DNA from: an uncultured bacterium
GTDB taxonomy: Bacteria > Cyanobacteriota > Vampirovibrionia > Gastranaerophilales > Gastranaerophilaceae
NCBI GenBank assembly: GCA_949292175.1
Contig: CASEYJ010000017.1
Span: 1 to 64,000 of the forward strand
Length of the DNA: 64,000 nucleotides
Reading direction: 5' to 3'
The stretch's first letter is position 1; each line of letters starts with the position of its first letter. A model generated the notes under the pieces. It had not been told where the DNA came from, ran no database searches, and saw only the letters and a list, made by a program, of their open reading frames with translations. Shown in pieces: positions 50,644-58,438 of this stretch. A program made the position numbers and the translations under genes.

Positions 50644-51377
50644 TGTCAAAAACTGCAATAATTATTCCTGCAAGATATGGTTCAAGCAGACTTGAAGGTA
50701 AACCGTTAATCGAAGTTGAAGGAAAGCCAATAATTCAATGGGTTTACGAAAAAGCTCAACAGACCAAGCTGGCAGATACGATAATTGTTGCAACTGATGA
50801 TGAGAGAATTTTTAATGCAGTAAAGGCATTTGGCGGCGAAGTTGAAATGACTTCAGTAAACCACAAATGTGGTAGTGATAGAATAAGAGAAGTAGTAGAC
50901 AGACATCCTGAAATTTCTTACGTTGTTAACCTTCAAGGCGATGAACCGCTTATAAAACCTGAAAGTATTGATGAAGTAATTAAAAATGTAAAAGACAACG
51001 AAATCGCTGACATATCAACTCTCATTAGAGAAATAAGTGATGAGGATGAATTAAATAATCCAAATCTGGTGAAATGTGTAACTGATATAAACGGTTTTGC
51101 GCTGTATTTTTCTCGTTCAAAAATTCCTTTTGAAAGAAATTCCGGTCATACAAAATTTTACGGTCATTTAGGCATATATGGCTATAAGCGAGCTGCTTTA
51201 GTAAAAATGACAGAATTAGCGCAAACTCCATTAGAAAAAACAGAAAGCCTTGAACAGTTGCGTGCACTCGAAAACGGGATGAAAATTAAAACAAGCGTTG
51301 TAGATTTTAAACCTGTCGGAATAGACACGTTAGAAGATTTAGCTAAATTCAAAGAAATTGTTAAACAATCAAAATAA
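50643..51377 (+). CDS. kdsB: 3-deoxy-manno-octulosonate cytidylyltransferase
   Basis: Activates Kdo as CMP-Kdo for lipopolysaccharide. The 244-residue protein opens TAIIIPARYGSSRLEGKPLI, has NLQGDEPLIKPE and SRSKIPFERN, then YGHLGIYGYKR and SLEQLRALENGM, all KdsB signatures. The start ATG overlaps the prmA stop and follows AGGAG at about 10 nt; the frame upstream of that is inside prmA. Presence of KdsB supports an LPS-bearing outer membrane. Confidence 0.95.
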   Translation: MSKTAIIIPARYGSSRLEGKPLIEVEGKPIIQWVYEKAQQTKLADTIIVATDDERIFNAVKAFGGEVEMTSVNHKCGSDRIREVVDRHPEISYVVNLQGDEPLIKPESIDEVIKNVKDNEIADISTLIREISDEDELNNPNLVKCVTDINGFALYFSRSKIPFERNSGHTKFYGHLGIYGYKRAALVKMTELAQTPLEKTESLEQLRALENGMKIKTSVVDFKPVGIDTLEDLAKFKEIVKQSK

Positions 51378-51464
51378 ACAAGTAACATTTCTTAATATAA
51401 TAGCAATAAAGCTGATTTTAAAGCGTTTATAAATGTAGTAGTAGAAATTATAGGTTAGAAACGC

Positions 51465-52553
51465 ATGGTAGGAATATCTGGAATTAGCTTTCGTGGTGAC
51501 TTGCTTAATAACAAAAAAATAAACGAAAATGCTGGTACAAAAGCCACTCAAAATAGTACTAGTGAGACAGTTGCTACTGAAAACACAGTTAAAAACACTC
51601 AACAAGATTCAAAAGAAGAAAAAGTAAAAAAGGGTAAAGAAAAAGTTGTATATGTTTCGAAAAACCCTGATAGAACAGTAGCTGCAACAGGAGTTGTCGC
51701 AGGTACAAGCGGTATGATTGGTGGTGCAATTCTTGGGGGTACTGTCGGAATTGCAAAATTACCTGGAGAATTAATTAGCACCGTTGCAAAACAGGATTAC
51801 GCTAAAGTAATTACAGATTCAGTTGACGGATTCAAAACAGCAATCAAAAATTCGCCTGAAATGATGAATTTTATTGACACAATAAAAAATGCAAAATCTC
51901 CTGCAGTAGCAGAAGAAATTTTGCAAATCGCAGGAACACTTTCGGAAAGATTACACGGTGCATTTGCCAATGACCCACATGCATCAGCAGTAATTGATAA
52001 AGTTCTTGACCCAATTGTAAAGGGTGTTTCTGTTAAAAAGAATATTAGAAATTACGGCAGCGGCTTAAGAGGACAAATTAAATCACCTGTTGGACAAACT
52101 ATAATGAAGTTCTTAGGCTTCAATAAAAAAACAAGCAAAATTGTCGGTGGAGTAACAGGAAACTTTGCTGAAGGATTTGCTAAAGCAATAGAAAACATCA
52201 AAAACTTTACACCTGAAGAAAAACAAGCTTGGGGTAAAGTTGCAAAACAAATGTTTGCAGAATTTGAAAACAATCCAAAAATAAAAGTAAGCAAGGATAT
52301 GTTAAAAGCAATCGGCGGTCTTGGTAAAGACTTCAAATGGTTCTCAGAGCCATTCAGAGCTATGCAAAAAGCAATCCTCGATGGAATTAAACGACTTGAT
52401 AAGGGACTAGGCAACGCTCCAATTAAAACAATAGGAAAATACTCAGTATACGGAGCGCTAGCGTGTGGTACATTGTCACTTTTGGGCTGGTTCGGACTAA
52501 AGAAAGGCTTGATGAGAAAAGAAACAGCGAAAACACAAGCTGCTGAAGCATAA
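51465..52553 (+). CDS. Hypothetical membrane-associated protein with N-terminal FxG motif
   Basis: A 362-residue protein starting MVGISGISFRGDLLNN (motif ISFRG at residues 7-11) followed by a Thr/Asn/Lys-rich stretch. A long glycine-rich hydrophobic segment lies near residues 65-95 (TGVVAGTSGMIGGAILGGTV) and a second near 325-350 (YSVYGALACGTLSLLGWFGL). The centre is helical (MMNFIDTIKNAKSPAVAEEI). The C-terminus is basic. A weak TAGGTTAG site precedes it. It resembles the genes at 10539 and 33607 in layout. No family recognised. Confidence 0.6.
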   Translation: MVGISGISFRGDLLNNKKINENAGTKATQNSTSETVATENTVKNTQQDSKEEKVKKGKEKVVYVSKNPDRTVAATGVVAGTSGMIGGAILGGTVGIAKLPGELISTVAKQDYAKVITDSVDGFKTAIKNSPEMMNFIDTIKNAKSPAVAEEILQIAGTLSERLHGAFANDPHASAVIDKVLDPIVKGVSVKKNIRNYGSGLRGQIKSPVGQTIMKFLGFNKKTSKIVGGVTGNFAEGFAKAIENIKNFTPEEKQAWGKVAKQMFAEFENNPKIKVSKDMLKAIGGLGKDFKWFSEPFRAMQKAILDGIKRLDKGLGNAPIKTIGKYSVYGALACGTLSLLGWFGLKKGLMRKETAKTQAAEA

Positions 52554-52571
52554 CAACGTATATAATAGAAA

Positions 52572-52605
52572 AAGGACCGAAATAGAAATTTCGGTCTTTT
52601 TTTAT
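52572..52605 (+). terminator. Terminator after the 51465 gene
   Basis: GACCGAAAT, 4-nt loop, ATTTCGGTC then seven T: a nine-pair Rho-independent terminator. Confidence 0.88.
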
Positions 52606-52751
52606 TTTATGGCAAAAAAGTACTTGCAATTTCTGTAAAATTATATTAATATAACGTTATAAATATTTAAAAAAATTTAGAAAACTAAATATTTTGTAAT
52701 ATTTATTGGTTATAAAAGGTGTTAGATTATCAATGTAAGGAACAAAAAGCA

Positions 52752-53501
52752 ATGACAGAGAACATGGAAATTTCTAATGAATCAGAAGATCGTCAAAGGA
52801 TTTTGTTAGCAGATGATGAAGCAAGTATCAGACGTATTCTTGAAACTAGATTAAAAATGGCAGGTTATGATGTATATACAGCTGCAGATGGAGAAGAAGC
52901 TGTTAATGCATTTAATAAATATAATCCAGATTTAGTAGTTTTAGATGTTATGATGCCTAAGATGGATGGTTACGGTGTAACCAGAGAAATCAGAAGAACT
53001 GCTGATGTTCCTATTATTATTTTGACTGCGCTTGGTGATGTTTCTGAAAGAATTACAGGGTTAGAACTTGGTGCTGACGATTATGTTATTAAACCGTTTT
53101 CACCAAAAGAATTGGAAGCCCGTGTAAAAGCAGTTCTCAGAAGAACTAATAACCGTGAATCTGTGGCACCTTCCGGTAAAGTTACAAAAAATGTAATTAC
53201 AACAGGAAATATAAAAATTGATACTGCACGTCGTCAGGTATTCAGAAAAAATGAGAGAATCCGCCTAACGGGTATGGAATTCAGTTTGCTTGAGCTTTTG
53301 GTAAATAATTCAGGACAAGCATTTTCAAGAAACGAAATATTGCAGCATGTTTGGGCTTATCCGCCAGATCATCGTATTGATACACGTGTTGTAGACGTAC
53401 ATATTTCAAGATTACGTTCAAAATTAGAAGCTGATCCTGCAAATCCGGAATTGATATTGACAGCTCGCGGTATCGGTTATATGTTTCAAAGAATCAGTTA
53501 A
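52752..53501 (+). CDS. rpaB: OmpR-family response regulator, RpaB-like
   Basis: A 249-residue regulator with receiver domain (RILLADDEASIRRILETRLK, phospho-acceptor in VVLDVMMPKMDGYG, TALGDVSERITGLELGADDY, KPFSPKELEARV) and winged-helix output domain (RIRLTGMEFSLLELLVNNSG, DTRVVDVHISRLRSKLEADP, ILTARGIGYMFQRI). The wording of both domains is very close to cyanobacterial RpaB/Ycf27, an essential regulator of light and redox responses there. I start at ATG 52752 with AAGGA upstream; the open frame begins earlier at a TTG without a site. No histidine kinase is adjacent. In a dark-living organism its inputs must differ; that is inference. Confidence 0.92.
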   Translation: MTENMEISNESEDRQRILLADDEASIRRILETRLKMAGYDVYTAADGEEAVNAFNKYNPDLVVLDVMMPKMDGYGVTREIRRTADVPIIILTALGDVSERITGLELGADDYVIKPFSPKELEARVKAVLRRTNNRESVAPSGKVTKNVITTGNIKIDTARRQVFRKNERIRLTGMEFSLLELLVNNSGQAFSRNEILQHVWAYPPDHRIDTRVVDVHISRLRSKLEADPANPELILTARGIGYMFQRIS

Positions 53502-53504
53502 TAC

Positions 53505-53531
53505 AAAATGCCATCTATAAGGTGGCATTTT
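53505..53531 (+). terminator. Possible terminator or hairpin after rpaB
   Basis: AAAATGCCA, 9-nt loop, TGGCATTTT. A perfect nine-pair stem directly after the rpaB stop, but with only four T, so termination may be partial and read into the next gene. Confidence 0.55.
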
Positions 53532-53537
53532 GGCTTT

Positions 53538-53951
53538 ATGGTGATTATGCACAGAGTTTATTTCCTTATTTTTATAATAGTAATTTATATAGGTTCATAT
53601 ATTTTCGGCTATCTCGGGCGGTATAAATCCGAGAAGCTGATATGCAATGTGCAGGAAAAAAGATGTGAAGTTGAACGAATAACAAATTCAAATAAGGTCG
53701 AAAGACAATTTGTTGTGGATCCGCACGAGGTTAAAGATTTAATAGTTACAAGTGAATCTTACCGTAAAAGATATAGACGCCACAGACATCGTACATATAC
53801 TTATTACACAGTTAAGTTTGTAAAATTTGATGACAAATACCGTGCAATTTTTGCCAGAGGATTTAATACAGAAGAAGAAGCTGAAGCCAAGGCTGATGAG
53901 ATTAAAGCAGCTTTCAAAAGCGGCAATAATATATTTGAAGTTTCCAGATAA
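53538..53951 (+). CDS. Hypothetical protein with one membrane anchor
   Basis: About 137 residues from ATG 53538 (MVIMHRVYFLIFIIVIYIGS). Earlier ATG 53508 lies inside the post-rpaB hairpin and lacks a site, so I reject it. One N-terminal membrane helix, then a beta-rich domain with two Cys (LICNVQEKRCEVE), a strongly basic patch (YRKRYRRHRHRTYTYYTVKF) and a helical end (EEAEAKADEIKAAFKSG). Could be co-transcribed with rpaB by readthrough. No family recognised. Confidence 0.6.
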   Translation: MVIMHRVYFLIFIIVIYIGSYIFGYLGRYKSEKLICNVQEKRCEVERITNSNKVERQFVVDPHEVKDLIVTSESYRKRYRRHRHRTYTYYTVKFVKFDDKYRAIFARGFNTEEEAEAKADEIKAAFKSGNNIFEVSR

Positions 53952-54005
53952 AAACTACTGGACAAAAAATCTTTTTATGTTATGATTAAAAAGAACCGAT
54001 TATAT

Positions 54006-54082
54006 GGCGGGTGTCGTCAAGTGGTTAAGACCTCGGATTGTGGTTCCGATATGCATGGGTTCGAATCCCATCACCCGCCCCA
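54006..54082 (+). tRNA. tRNA-His (GTG)
   Basis: Complete cloverleaf with the His-specific extra base G-1 at 54006 opposite C73 at 54079, acceptor GCGGGTG/CACCCGC, D-stem GTC/GAC, anticodon loop ATTGTGG (anticodon GTG), T-arm ATGGG-TTCGAAT-CCCAT, and an encoded CCA at 54080-54082. Confidence 0.97.
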
Positions 54083-54090
54083 TTTTTGAA

Positions 54091-54114
54091 AGCTCTCCAG
54101 AAGGAGAGTTTTTT
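54091..54114 (+). terminator. Terminator of tRNA-His
   Basis: CTCTCC, loop AGAA, GGAGAG, followed by six T, 8 nt after the tRNA CCA end. Confidence 0.8.
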
Positions 54115-54133
54115 AATGTGCATGATGAGGATG

Positions 54134-54278
54134 AGAACCCATCAAGGCGAAGCCTTTAAAAGGGTTCGAGCGCGAGGCGGCAGAGAGCGGAGTGTTTTGC
54201 GAAAGTGTGAAACACTAAAGCAAAATACGAAGACTCGTTTAATGCCGCCGAGCAAGACAATCCCATCTCCCGCCCCAT
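54134..54278 (+). repeat. Structured element ending in a second copy of the tRNA-His 3' end
   Basis: GAACCC (54134-54139) and GGGTTC (54162-54167) enclose hairpin AAGGC-GAA-GCCTT. Then GGCGGCA (54176-54182) pairs with TGCCGCC (54243-54249), enclosing TGTTTTGC/GCAAAATA and an inner hairpin AGTGT-GAA-ACACT. It ends at 54259-54278 with a 20-nt stretch matching tRNA-His 54064-54083 at 19 of 20 bases. The element is more GC-rich than its surroundings. It may be a small mobile or satellite repeat, a structured RNA, or a tRNA remnant split by an insertion. No convincing ORF lies in it. Confidence 0.55.
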
Positions 54279-54283
54279 AATTT

Positions 54284-54312
54284 AAAAGATGCAATGATGC
54301 ATCTTTTTTTTT
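54284..54312. terminator. Bidirectional terminator
   Basis: AAAAGATGCA, loop ATGA, TGCATCTTTT with further T on the + strand. Perfect ten-pair stem. Serves transcripts leaving the tRNA-His region and, via the A-run on its left, partly the minus-strand gene at 54335. Confidence 0.8.
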
Positions 54313-54334
54313 GCATTTAGGAAGCTATTTCCAG

Positions 54335-55741
54335 CTAAACTTGCGTTAAATTTAATTGCTCCAACAGCCATAATTTCCAGCCGTTTTTACGTCCAACCTT
54401 ATATGCTTCATCTTCCAAGGCGTTTTTAAAGTACTCCTTCGGTATAGATAGGAAAAGCCCCTTGTCATCAGGCTGAACGTAATTTTCGAGAGCTTCAATA
54501 TACGTTTTAGCAAGCTTTGCTTCCTCAGAATTTATATCAATTTTCTGAGCATTTACAGACCCTTTAAACGCATCTTTAACAACTTGCGCATAATTATTAC
54601 TATTAAAGTCATTTTCAACCATTTTAACAATTTCTTCCCTGGTTTTCCCTTTATTCTGGGCAACTAAAGAGTTTACTGCTCTATTTTTAATAGCTTGAAT
54701 ATACCTATCAATTCCAAAAGTTCTGATAATAATATCACTTTGTTCAAAATGCTTCAATTCATGCGCTATTAAACTTGCTTGCTGCGCTCTGGATAGAGTC
54801 TGTAATTCCTTCGTAAACTCTATTGTATTAAACATTTGGTTAAAACCACCCTGACAAGTCTTGCTACCTGCCATAAGAGTTTCAACTGTCGCACTTGCAC
54901 TTTTATCCAAAACAACTATCTTTTCTGGAGCGCGTCCTGCTAACTTCTTCAAATCCAAAAGTCGTTGATAATATGACATGCCAAATTTATCTCTTGAGAG
55001 TTTTGCAAGATCACCAAATTCTTTTCTAAATGATTTAGATGTACCTAAAAGAGAAGCCAGCTTAGTGATAGGCCACATGAAACCGCGTGTACCAAGAACA
55101 AACATATCCTGTCTTACTTCCTTTGTAACTTCCTTGGAGATTTTATTAATCTGTTCTGGAGTAAGCGTTATATCAGGCGCTGATAATGATATACTTTGTA
55201 ACTCTTTTCTTAAATTTGCAGATAAATCAGTTACAATTTTTCGACTACTCATTTGATTTACAATAGGCTGATATGGCACATTGACCCCGCCTTGTCGAGC
55301 ATATCTTTTCGGCATAGTACTGTAAAAATCACGAACAGCTTTTTCAGCATCTGCAAGAGTAATTTCCTGTTCTACCGGATTATTGCCTAGCAATGAATCG
55401 AAAACAGCCATTTCTTTTTGAGCTTTTTTCATTCGCTCTAGCTGCTCAGGCACCATCTTCTTAATTTCATCTTCATATCCAACTTCAACTAAACGCCCAG
55501 TCCTTTGTCGTGCGTTAAGTGCAACTTTCTTAATATTTCCAACTTGTTCTTGAAAATTACCTCTGCCACTTGCCATATTAGAAAGAGACTCAAGGATTTG
55601 TTCCTTTTCCCCTTTAGCAAGTCCCGAAAGCACCTTTGATAATTCTTTCTTTACCAATTTAGCAGATTTGTTACATTGTTGCTTTGAAGCAACCCCCATA
55701 AATGTGCAAATAGTTTTTGCAACTTGAACTTTACTTGCCAT
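54335..55741 (-). CDS. HExxH-motif protein, putative metalloprotease of unknown family
   Basis: A 468-residue protein starting after GGGGAA. Residues 327-331 read HELKH in SLIAHELKHFEQSDIIIRTF, preceded by a strand and a Cys (GSKTCQGGFNQMFNTIEF), similar in outline to the HExxH region of the giant protein at 1-5188. The N-terminal half is helical and basic (KLVKKELSKVLSGLAKGEKE). No signal peptide is seen; the N-terminus holds a weak F-x-G-like CTFMG at residues 12-16. No family recognised beyond the zinc motif. Flanked by intergenic 55742-55935, in which I see only AT-rich sequence with no gene. Confidence 0.65.
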   Translation of the reverse strand: MASKVQVAKTICTFMGVASKQQCNKSAKLVKKELSKVLSGLAKGEKEQILESLSNMASGRGNFQEQVGNIKKVALNARQRTGRLVEVGYEDEIKKMVPEQLERMKKAQKEMAVFDSLLGNNPVEQEITLADAEKAVRDFYSTMPKRYARQGGVNVPYQPIVNQMSSRKIVTDLSANLRKELQSISLSAPDITLTPEQINKISKEVTKEVRQDMFVLGTRGFMWPITKLASLLGTSKSFRKEFGDLAKLSRDKFGMSYYQRLLDLKKLAGRAPEKIVVLDKSASATVETLMAGSKTCQGGFNQMFNTIEFTKELQTLSRAQQASLIAHELKHFEQSDIIIRTFGIDRYIQAIKNRAVNSLVAQNKGKTREEIVKMVENDFNSNNYAQVVKDAFKGSVNAQKIDINSEEAKLAKTYIEALENYVQPDDKGLFLSIPKEYFKNALEDEAYKVGRKNGWKLWLLEQLNLTQV

Positions 55742-55935
55742 TCAAAAATTCCCCATTTCCCCTAAATAATAGTTAATATCCTTGTATTAATATAAAGTAT
55801 TTTTGCAATTAAAAATTGCGCTTTTTATAAATAAAAATTTAAGAATTTAATTAATTCTATAAAAAATCAACGATAAAACGCAAAAAAAATTATTTTTAAG
55901 TTATATACAAATAGAGTGATTTAAAAGGAGATAGC

Positions 55936-56910
55936 ATGCAAGTCTGCAATATTAATACAAACCATAGAGTTAAACAAAACTTTAATGGGAAAATCATTGA
56001 CTCACATGTTCACTGTGGCAAATGGACAAATGATTTATTCAGTACAGACAACGTGTTAGACTTTTTTAACAGAAAATTTAATAATGGAAAAGATACAATT
56101 GATAGGGTAATAATTTCAAATCTGGATTGCATAATTAATACGGATAATAAGACGCCTTATAAAGATGAATTGAGCGGAAACCTTAAATTGCTAAAAGCGT
56201 GCCTAAATAATGACAAGCTTGTGCCATTCGTTGTATGCCAACCCGGATACGGTTCTGCTGAGAACATAGAATTATTATTAGGCATGTACCCAAAATTAAT
56301 TAAAGGACTAAAATTTCACCCTGCCTGCCTTGATTTAGCAGCAAATGACATTAAATACATACCTTATATGAAGCTTGCCGAAAAATATAATAAACCTTGC
56401 TTATTTCACAGTGAAGTTATAACAGACGCTAACAACAAATTTATCAGAAGTGGAGTTTCAGATCCTGAATTCATATATGAAACAGCAAGACAATTTCCAA
56501 ACGTACCAGTAATTCTCGGGCATATGGGATTAGGCGGAGGAGAAGCTAACGAAGCTGGTATCAAAACGCTTATGGATTCCATAGATCACAATGACGCAAA
56601 CCTGTATGCAGATTTAGCTTGGGTTGATTGGGATAATCCAGCAAAACCACATATTATTGAGGTTGTTGATAAACTTTTGCACAGTTCTAAAGGTGATAAA
56701 ACAGAAAAGCTGCTATTCGGAACAGATGCCCCTCTTGGAGTGTTTGGAGAAAAAGCTCTAAAACAAAAAGATGCGTATGAGAATAACATCAAAAATATTA
56801 AAGAAGCCATAAGAGATAATTTCGGAGAGGATGCTAATAAACTTATCAGTAGAATTTTTTACAGAAATAGCAAAAAATTACTTACTCAAAATTTTAATCA
56901 AACGGTCTAA
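55936..56910 (+). CDS. Amidohydrolase-family (TIM-barrel) protein with N-terminal FxG tag
   Basis: A 324-residue amidohydrolase_2-type protein. The metal motif IIDSHVHCG starts only near residue 20; before it stands the tag-like VKQNFNGK (12-19). Other barrel elements are GLKFHPACLDLA, CLFHSEV (His), VILGHMGLGGGEAN and LLFGTDAPLGVFGEKAL with the final catalytic Asp. Members hydrolyse or decarboxylate small cyclic or amide substrates; the specific reaction cannot be told. AAAAGGAG precedes the start. No operon partner is clear; the glycosyltransferase starts 76 nt later. Confidence 0.8.
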   Translation: MQVCNINTNHRVKQNFNGKIIDSHVHCGKWTNDLFSTDNVLDFFNRKFNNGKDTIDRVIISNLDCIINTDNKTPYKDELSGNLKLLKACLNNDKLVPFVVCQPGYGSAENIELLLGMYPKLIKGLKFHPACLDLAANDIKYIPYMKLAEKYNKPCLFHSEVITDANNKFIRSGVSDPEFIYETARQFPNVPVILGHMGLGGGEANEAGIKTLMDSIDHNDANLYADLAWVDWDNPAKPHIIEVVDKLLHSSKGDKTEKLLFGTDAPLGVFGEKALKQKDAYENNIKNIKEAIRDNFGEDANKLISRIFYRNSKKLLTQNFNQTV

Positions 56911-56986
56911 TCACAGATTTAAATTAATTACCTAACACAAATTTAACATTCTTATTTTATTATTAAACTAGAATAAGGATGGTAAA

Positions 56987-57886
56987 ATGTTAAAAACACT
57001 AGATATTGTAATCCCAATTTATAATGAAAACGGATGTATCGATGAACTTCTCAAACGATTACTTAATTTAAGAGAAGATCTTAGCAAAGAAAATTTAGAC
57101 ACGAGATTTATATTTGTGAATGACGGTTCTACTGATAACAGCCTGCAAATGCTTGAAGGTTATGCCGAAAAATACAAATGTGTCAAAATAATTAATTTTT
57201 CAAGAAACTTTGGACACGAAATTGCGGTAATTGCGGGCTTAGATAATTCGACCGGAGATTACACTGCAATAATAGATGCAGACTTACAAGATCCGCCTGA
57301 ACTAATTAAAGACATGTACAAAAAGATTCAGGAAGGCTACCAAGTTGCCTACGGGAAAAGACTAAAAAGAAAAGATGAAAATGCATTCAAAAAAGTTACA
57401 GCATACCTATTTTATAGACTGCTTAATAAATTATGCGACATTAAACTGCCAACTGACACAGGTAATTTTAGGTTAATTACTGCCGATGTAAGAAATGCAA
57501 TTACAAAAGTCAGAGAACACAAAAGATTTATTCGTGGCATTGCGGTATGGGTTGGTTTCAAGAGTGTCCCTGTTTATTACGATAGGGAAGGGCGATTTGC
57601 CGGAGAAACTCACTACCCGCTTAGTGCAATGCTAAAACTAGCATTAGCTGCAATATTTGAAATGTCAACAGCACCTATTACCCTAATATGGTGGCTGGCA
57701 TCAATTCTATTCATCGCGTTTTTAGCATTTTTAATCGCCGGTCAACATATAATTTCAGCAATTATGTTTGTAGGCTTTATTCAAGTAATAGCTACTGCAA
57801 TTGTAGGCTTATACTCCGGAAGAATATACGAAGAAACCAGAAACAGACCGTTGTATATAATTGATAAAATAACTAATAATAATTAA
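56987..57886 (+). CDS. Membrane glycosyltransferase family 2, GtrB/DPM1-like
   Basis: A 299-residue GT2 enzyme that likely transfers a sugar to undecaprenyl phosphate. LDIVIPIYNENGCIDELLKR starts the GT-A fold, FVNDGSTDNS binds nucleotide, IDADLQDPPELIKDMY carries the DxD-type metal site, and FIRGIAVWVGFKSVPVYYDR plus FAGETHYPLSAMLKLA are typical of GtrB/ArnC/Csb-like enzymes. Two membrane helices (about 225-275) follow. A TAAGGATG site precedes the start. Suggests a glycosylated lipid or polysaccharide at the envelope. Confidence 0.9.
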   Translation: MLKTLDIVIPIYNENGCIDELLKRLLNLREDLSKENLDTRFIFVNDGSTDNSLQMLEGYAEKYKCVKIINFSRNFGHEIAVIAGLDNSTGDYTAIIDADLQDPPELIKDMYKKIQEGYQVAYGKRLKRKDENAFKKVTAYLFYRLLNKLCDIKLPTDTGNFRLITADVRNAITKVREHKRFIRGIAVWVGFKSVPVYYDREGRFAGETHYPLSAMLKLALAAIFEMSTAPITLIWWLASILFIAFLAFLIAGQHIISAIMFVGFIQVIATAIVGLYSGRIYEETRNRPLYIIDKITNNN

Positions 57887-57897
57887 TTTGACAAAGA

Positions 57898-57927
57898 GAA
57901 GGAGCAAGCTTTTAAACTTGCTCCTTC
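57898..57927. terminator. Strong hairpin between convergent genes
   Basis: GAAGGAGCAAG, 8-nt loop, CTTGCTCCTTC: a perfect 11-pair stem 12 nt after the glycosyltransferase stop and 36 nt before the LysM gene's stop. It lacks a T-run on either strand, so it may be a transcript-end stabiliser instead of a classical terminator. Confidence 0.55.
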
Positions 57928-57962
57928 TTCACATTCAGAATGTAATCAAAATTTATCTAATC

Positions 57963-58322
57963 TCAGATTTTTAAATCAAACTTTTTAACGTATTCTTGGG
58001 CACCCATTGAGTTAATTTGGTTATACTTTCTAGCAGTTTCGGCATCCATCTCATCAAAATAGCGAACCTGATCATCTAAATTCGGGAACATTTCATTCAT
58101 TTCACTGCTATTGATAGACTCCCAAGGTTCAGGGTGATAATTTAAATTAATCGGTTGACCTGTCATAATTGCATCCGGATTTTTTATATTATTATCCTTT
58201 GCCAAAACTGAAACAGGAATACCTGAAGCTTTCGAAATTTTTTCCAAAGTATCGCCTTTTCTTACCGTATATGCAACAGATACGGGATAATTATTTGTAT
58301 TTTCAACATTATTTGGGCACAT
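57963..58322 (-). CDS. LysM-domain protein
   Basis: A 119-residue protein from ATG 58322, which follows GAGGAG; the frame upstream lacks signals. One LysM peptidoglycan/chitin-binding domain spans about residues 17-60 (YTVRKGDTLEKISKASGIPV, LAKDNNIKNPDAIMTGQPIN). The C-terminal half is acidic and unrecognised (FPNLDDQVRYFDEMDAETAR). No signal peptide is visible, so export is uncertain. Divergent from no close partner; DedA lies beyond its start on the same strand. Confidence 0.8.
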   Translation of the reverse strand: MCPNNVENTNNYPVSVAYTVRKGDTLEKISKASGIPVSVLAKDNNIKNPDAIMTGQPINLNYHPEPWESINSSEMNEMFPNLDDQVRYFDEMDAETARKYNQINSMGAQEYVKKFDLKI

Positions 58323-58438
58323 AGACAAACTCCTCACTTTATACTTACATTTAGAATAAAGTAAATTATAATAAAGCAAATTCAAAATAAAGGAATTTTG
58401 TTACATTTATTCACACTAAGACTTTAATTAATAAAGAA

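Noticed and set aside
53508..53537. Start of the membrane-anchor gene at ATG 53508
   Set aside because: That ATG is inside the hairpin after rpaB and has no ribosome-binding site; ATG 53538 fits better.
54006..54312. Integrated prophage or genomic island at tRNA-His
   Set aside because: The duplicated tRNA end is only ~195 nt away and no integrase or phage gene follows; kept only as a repeat finding.
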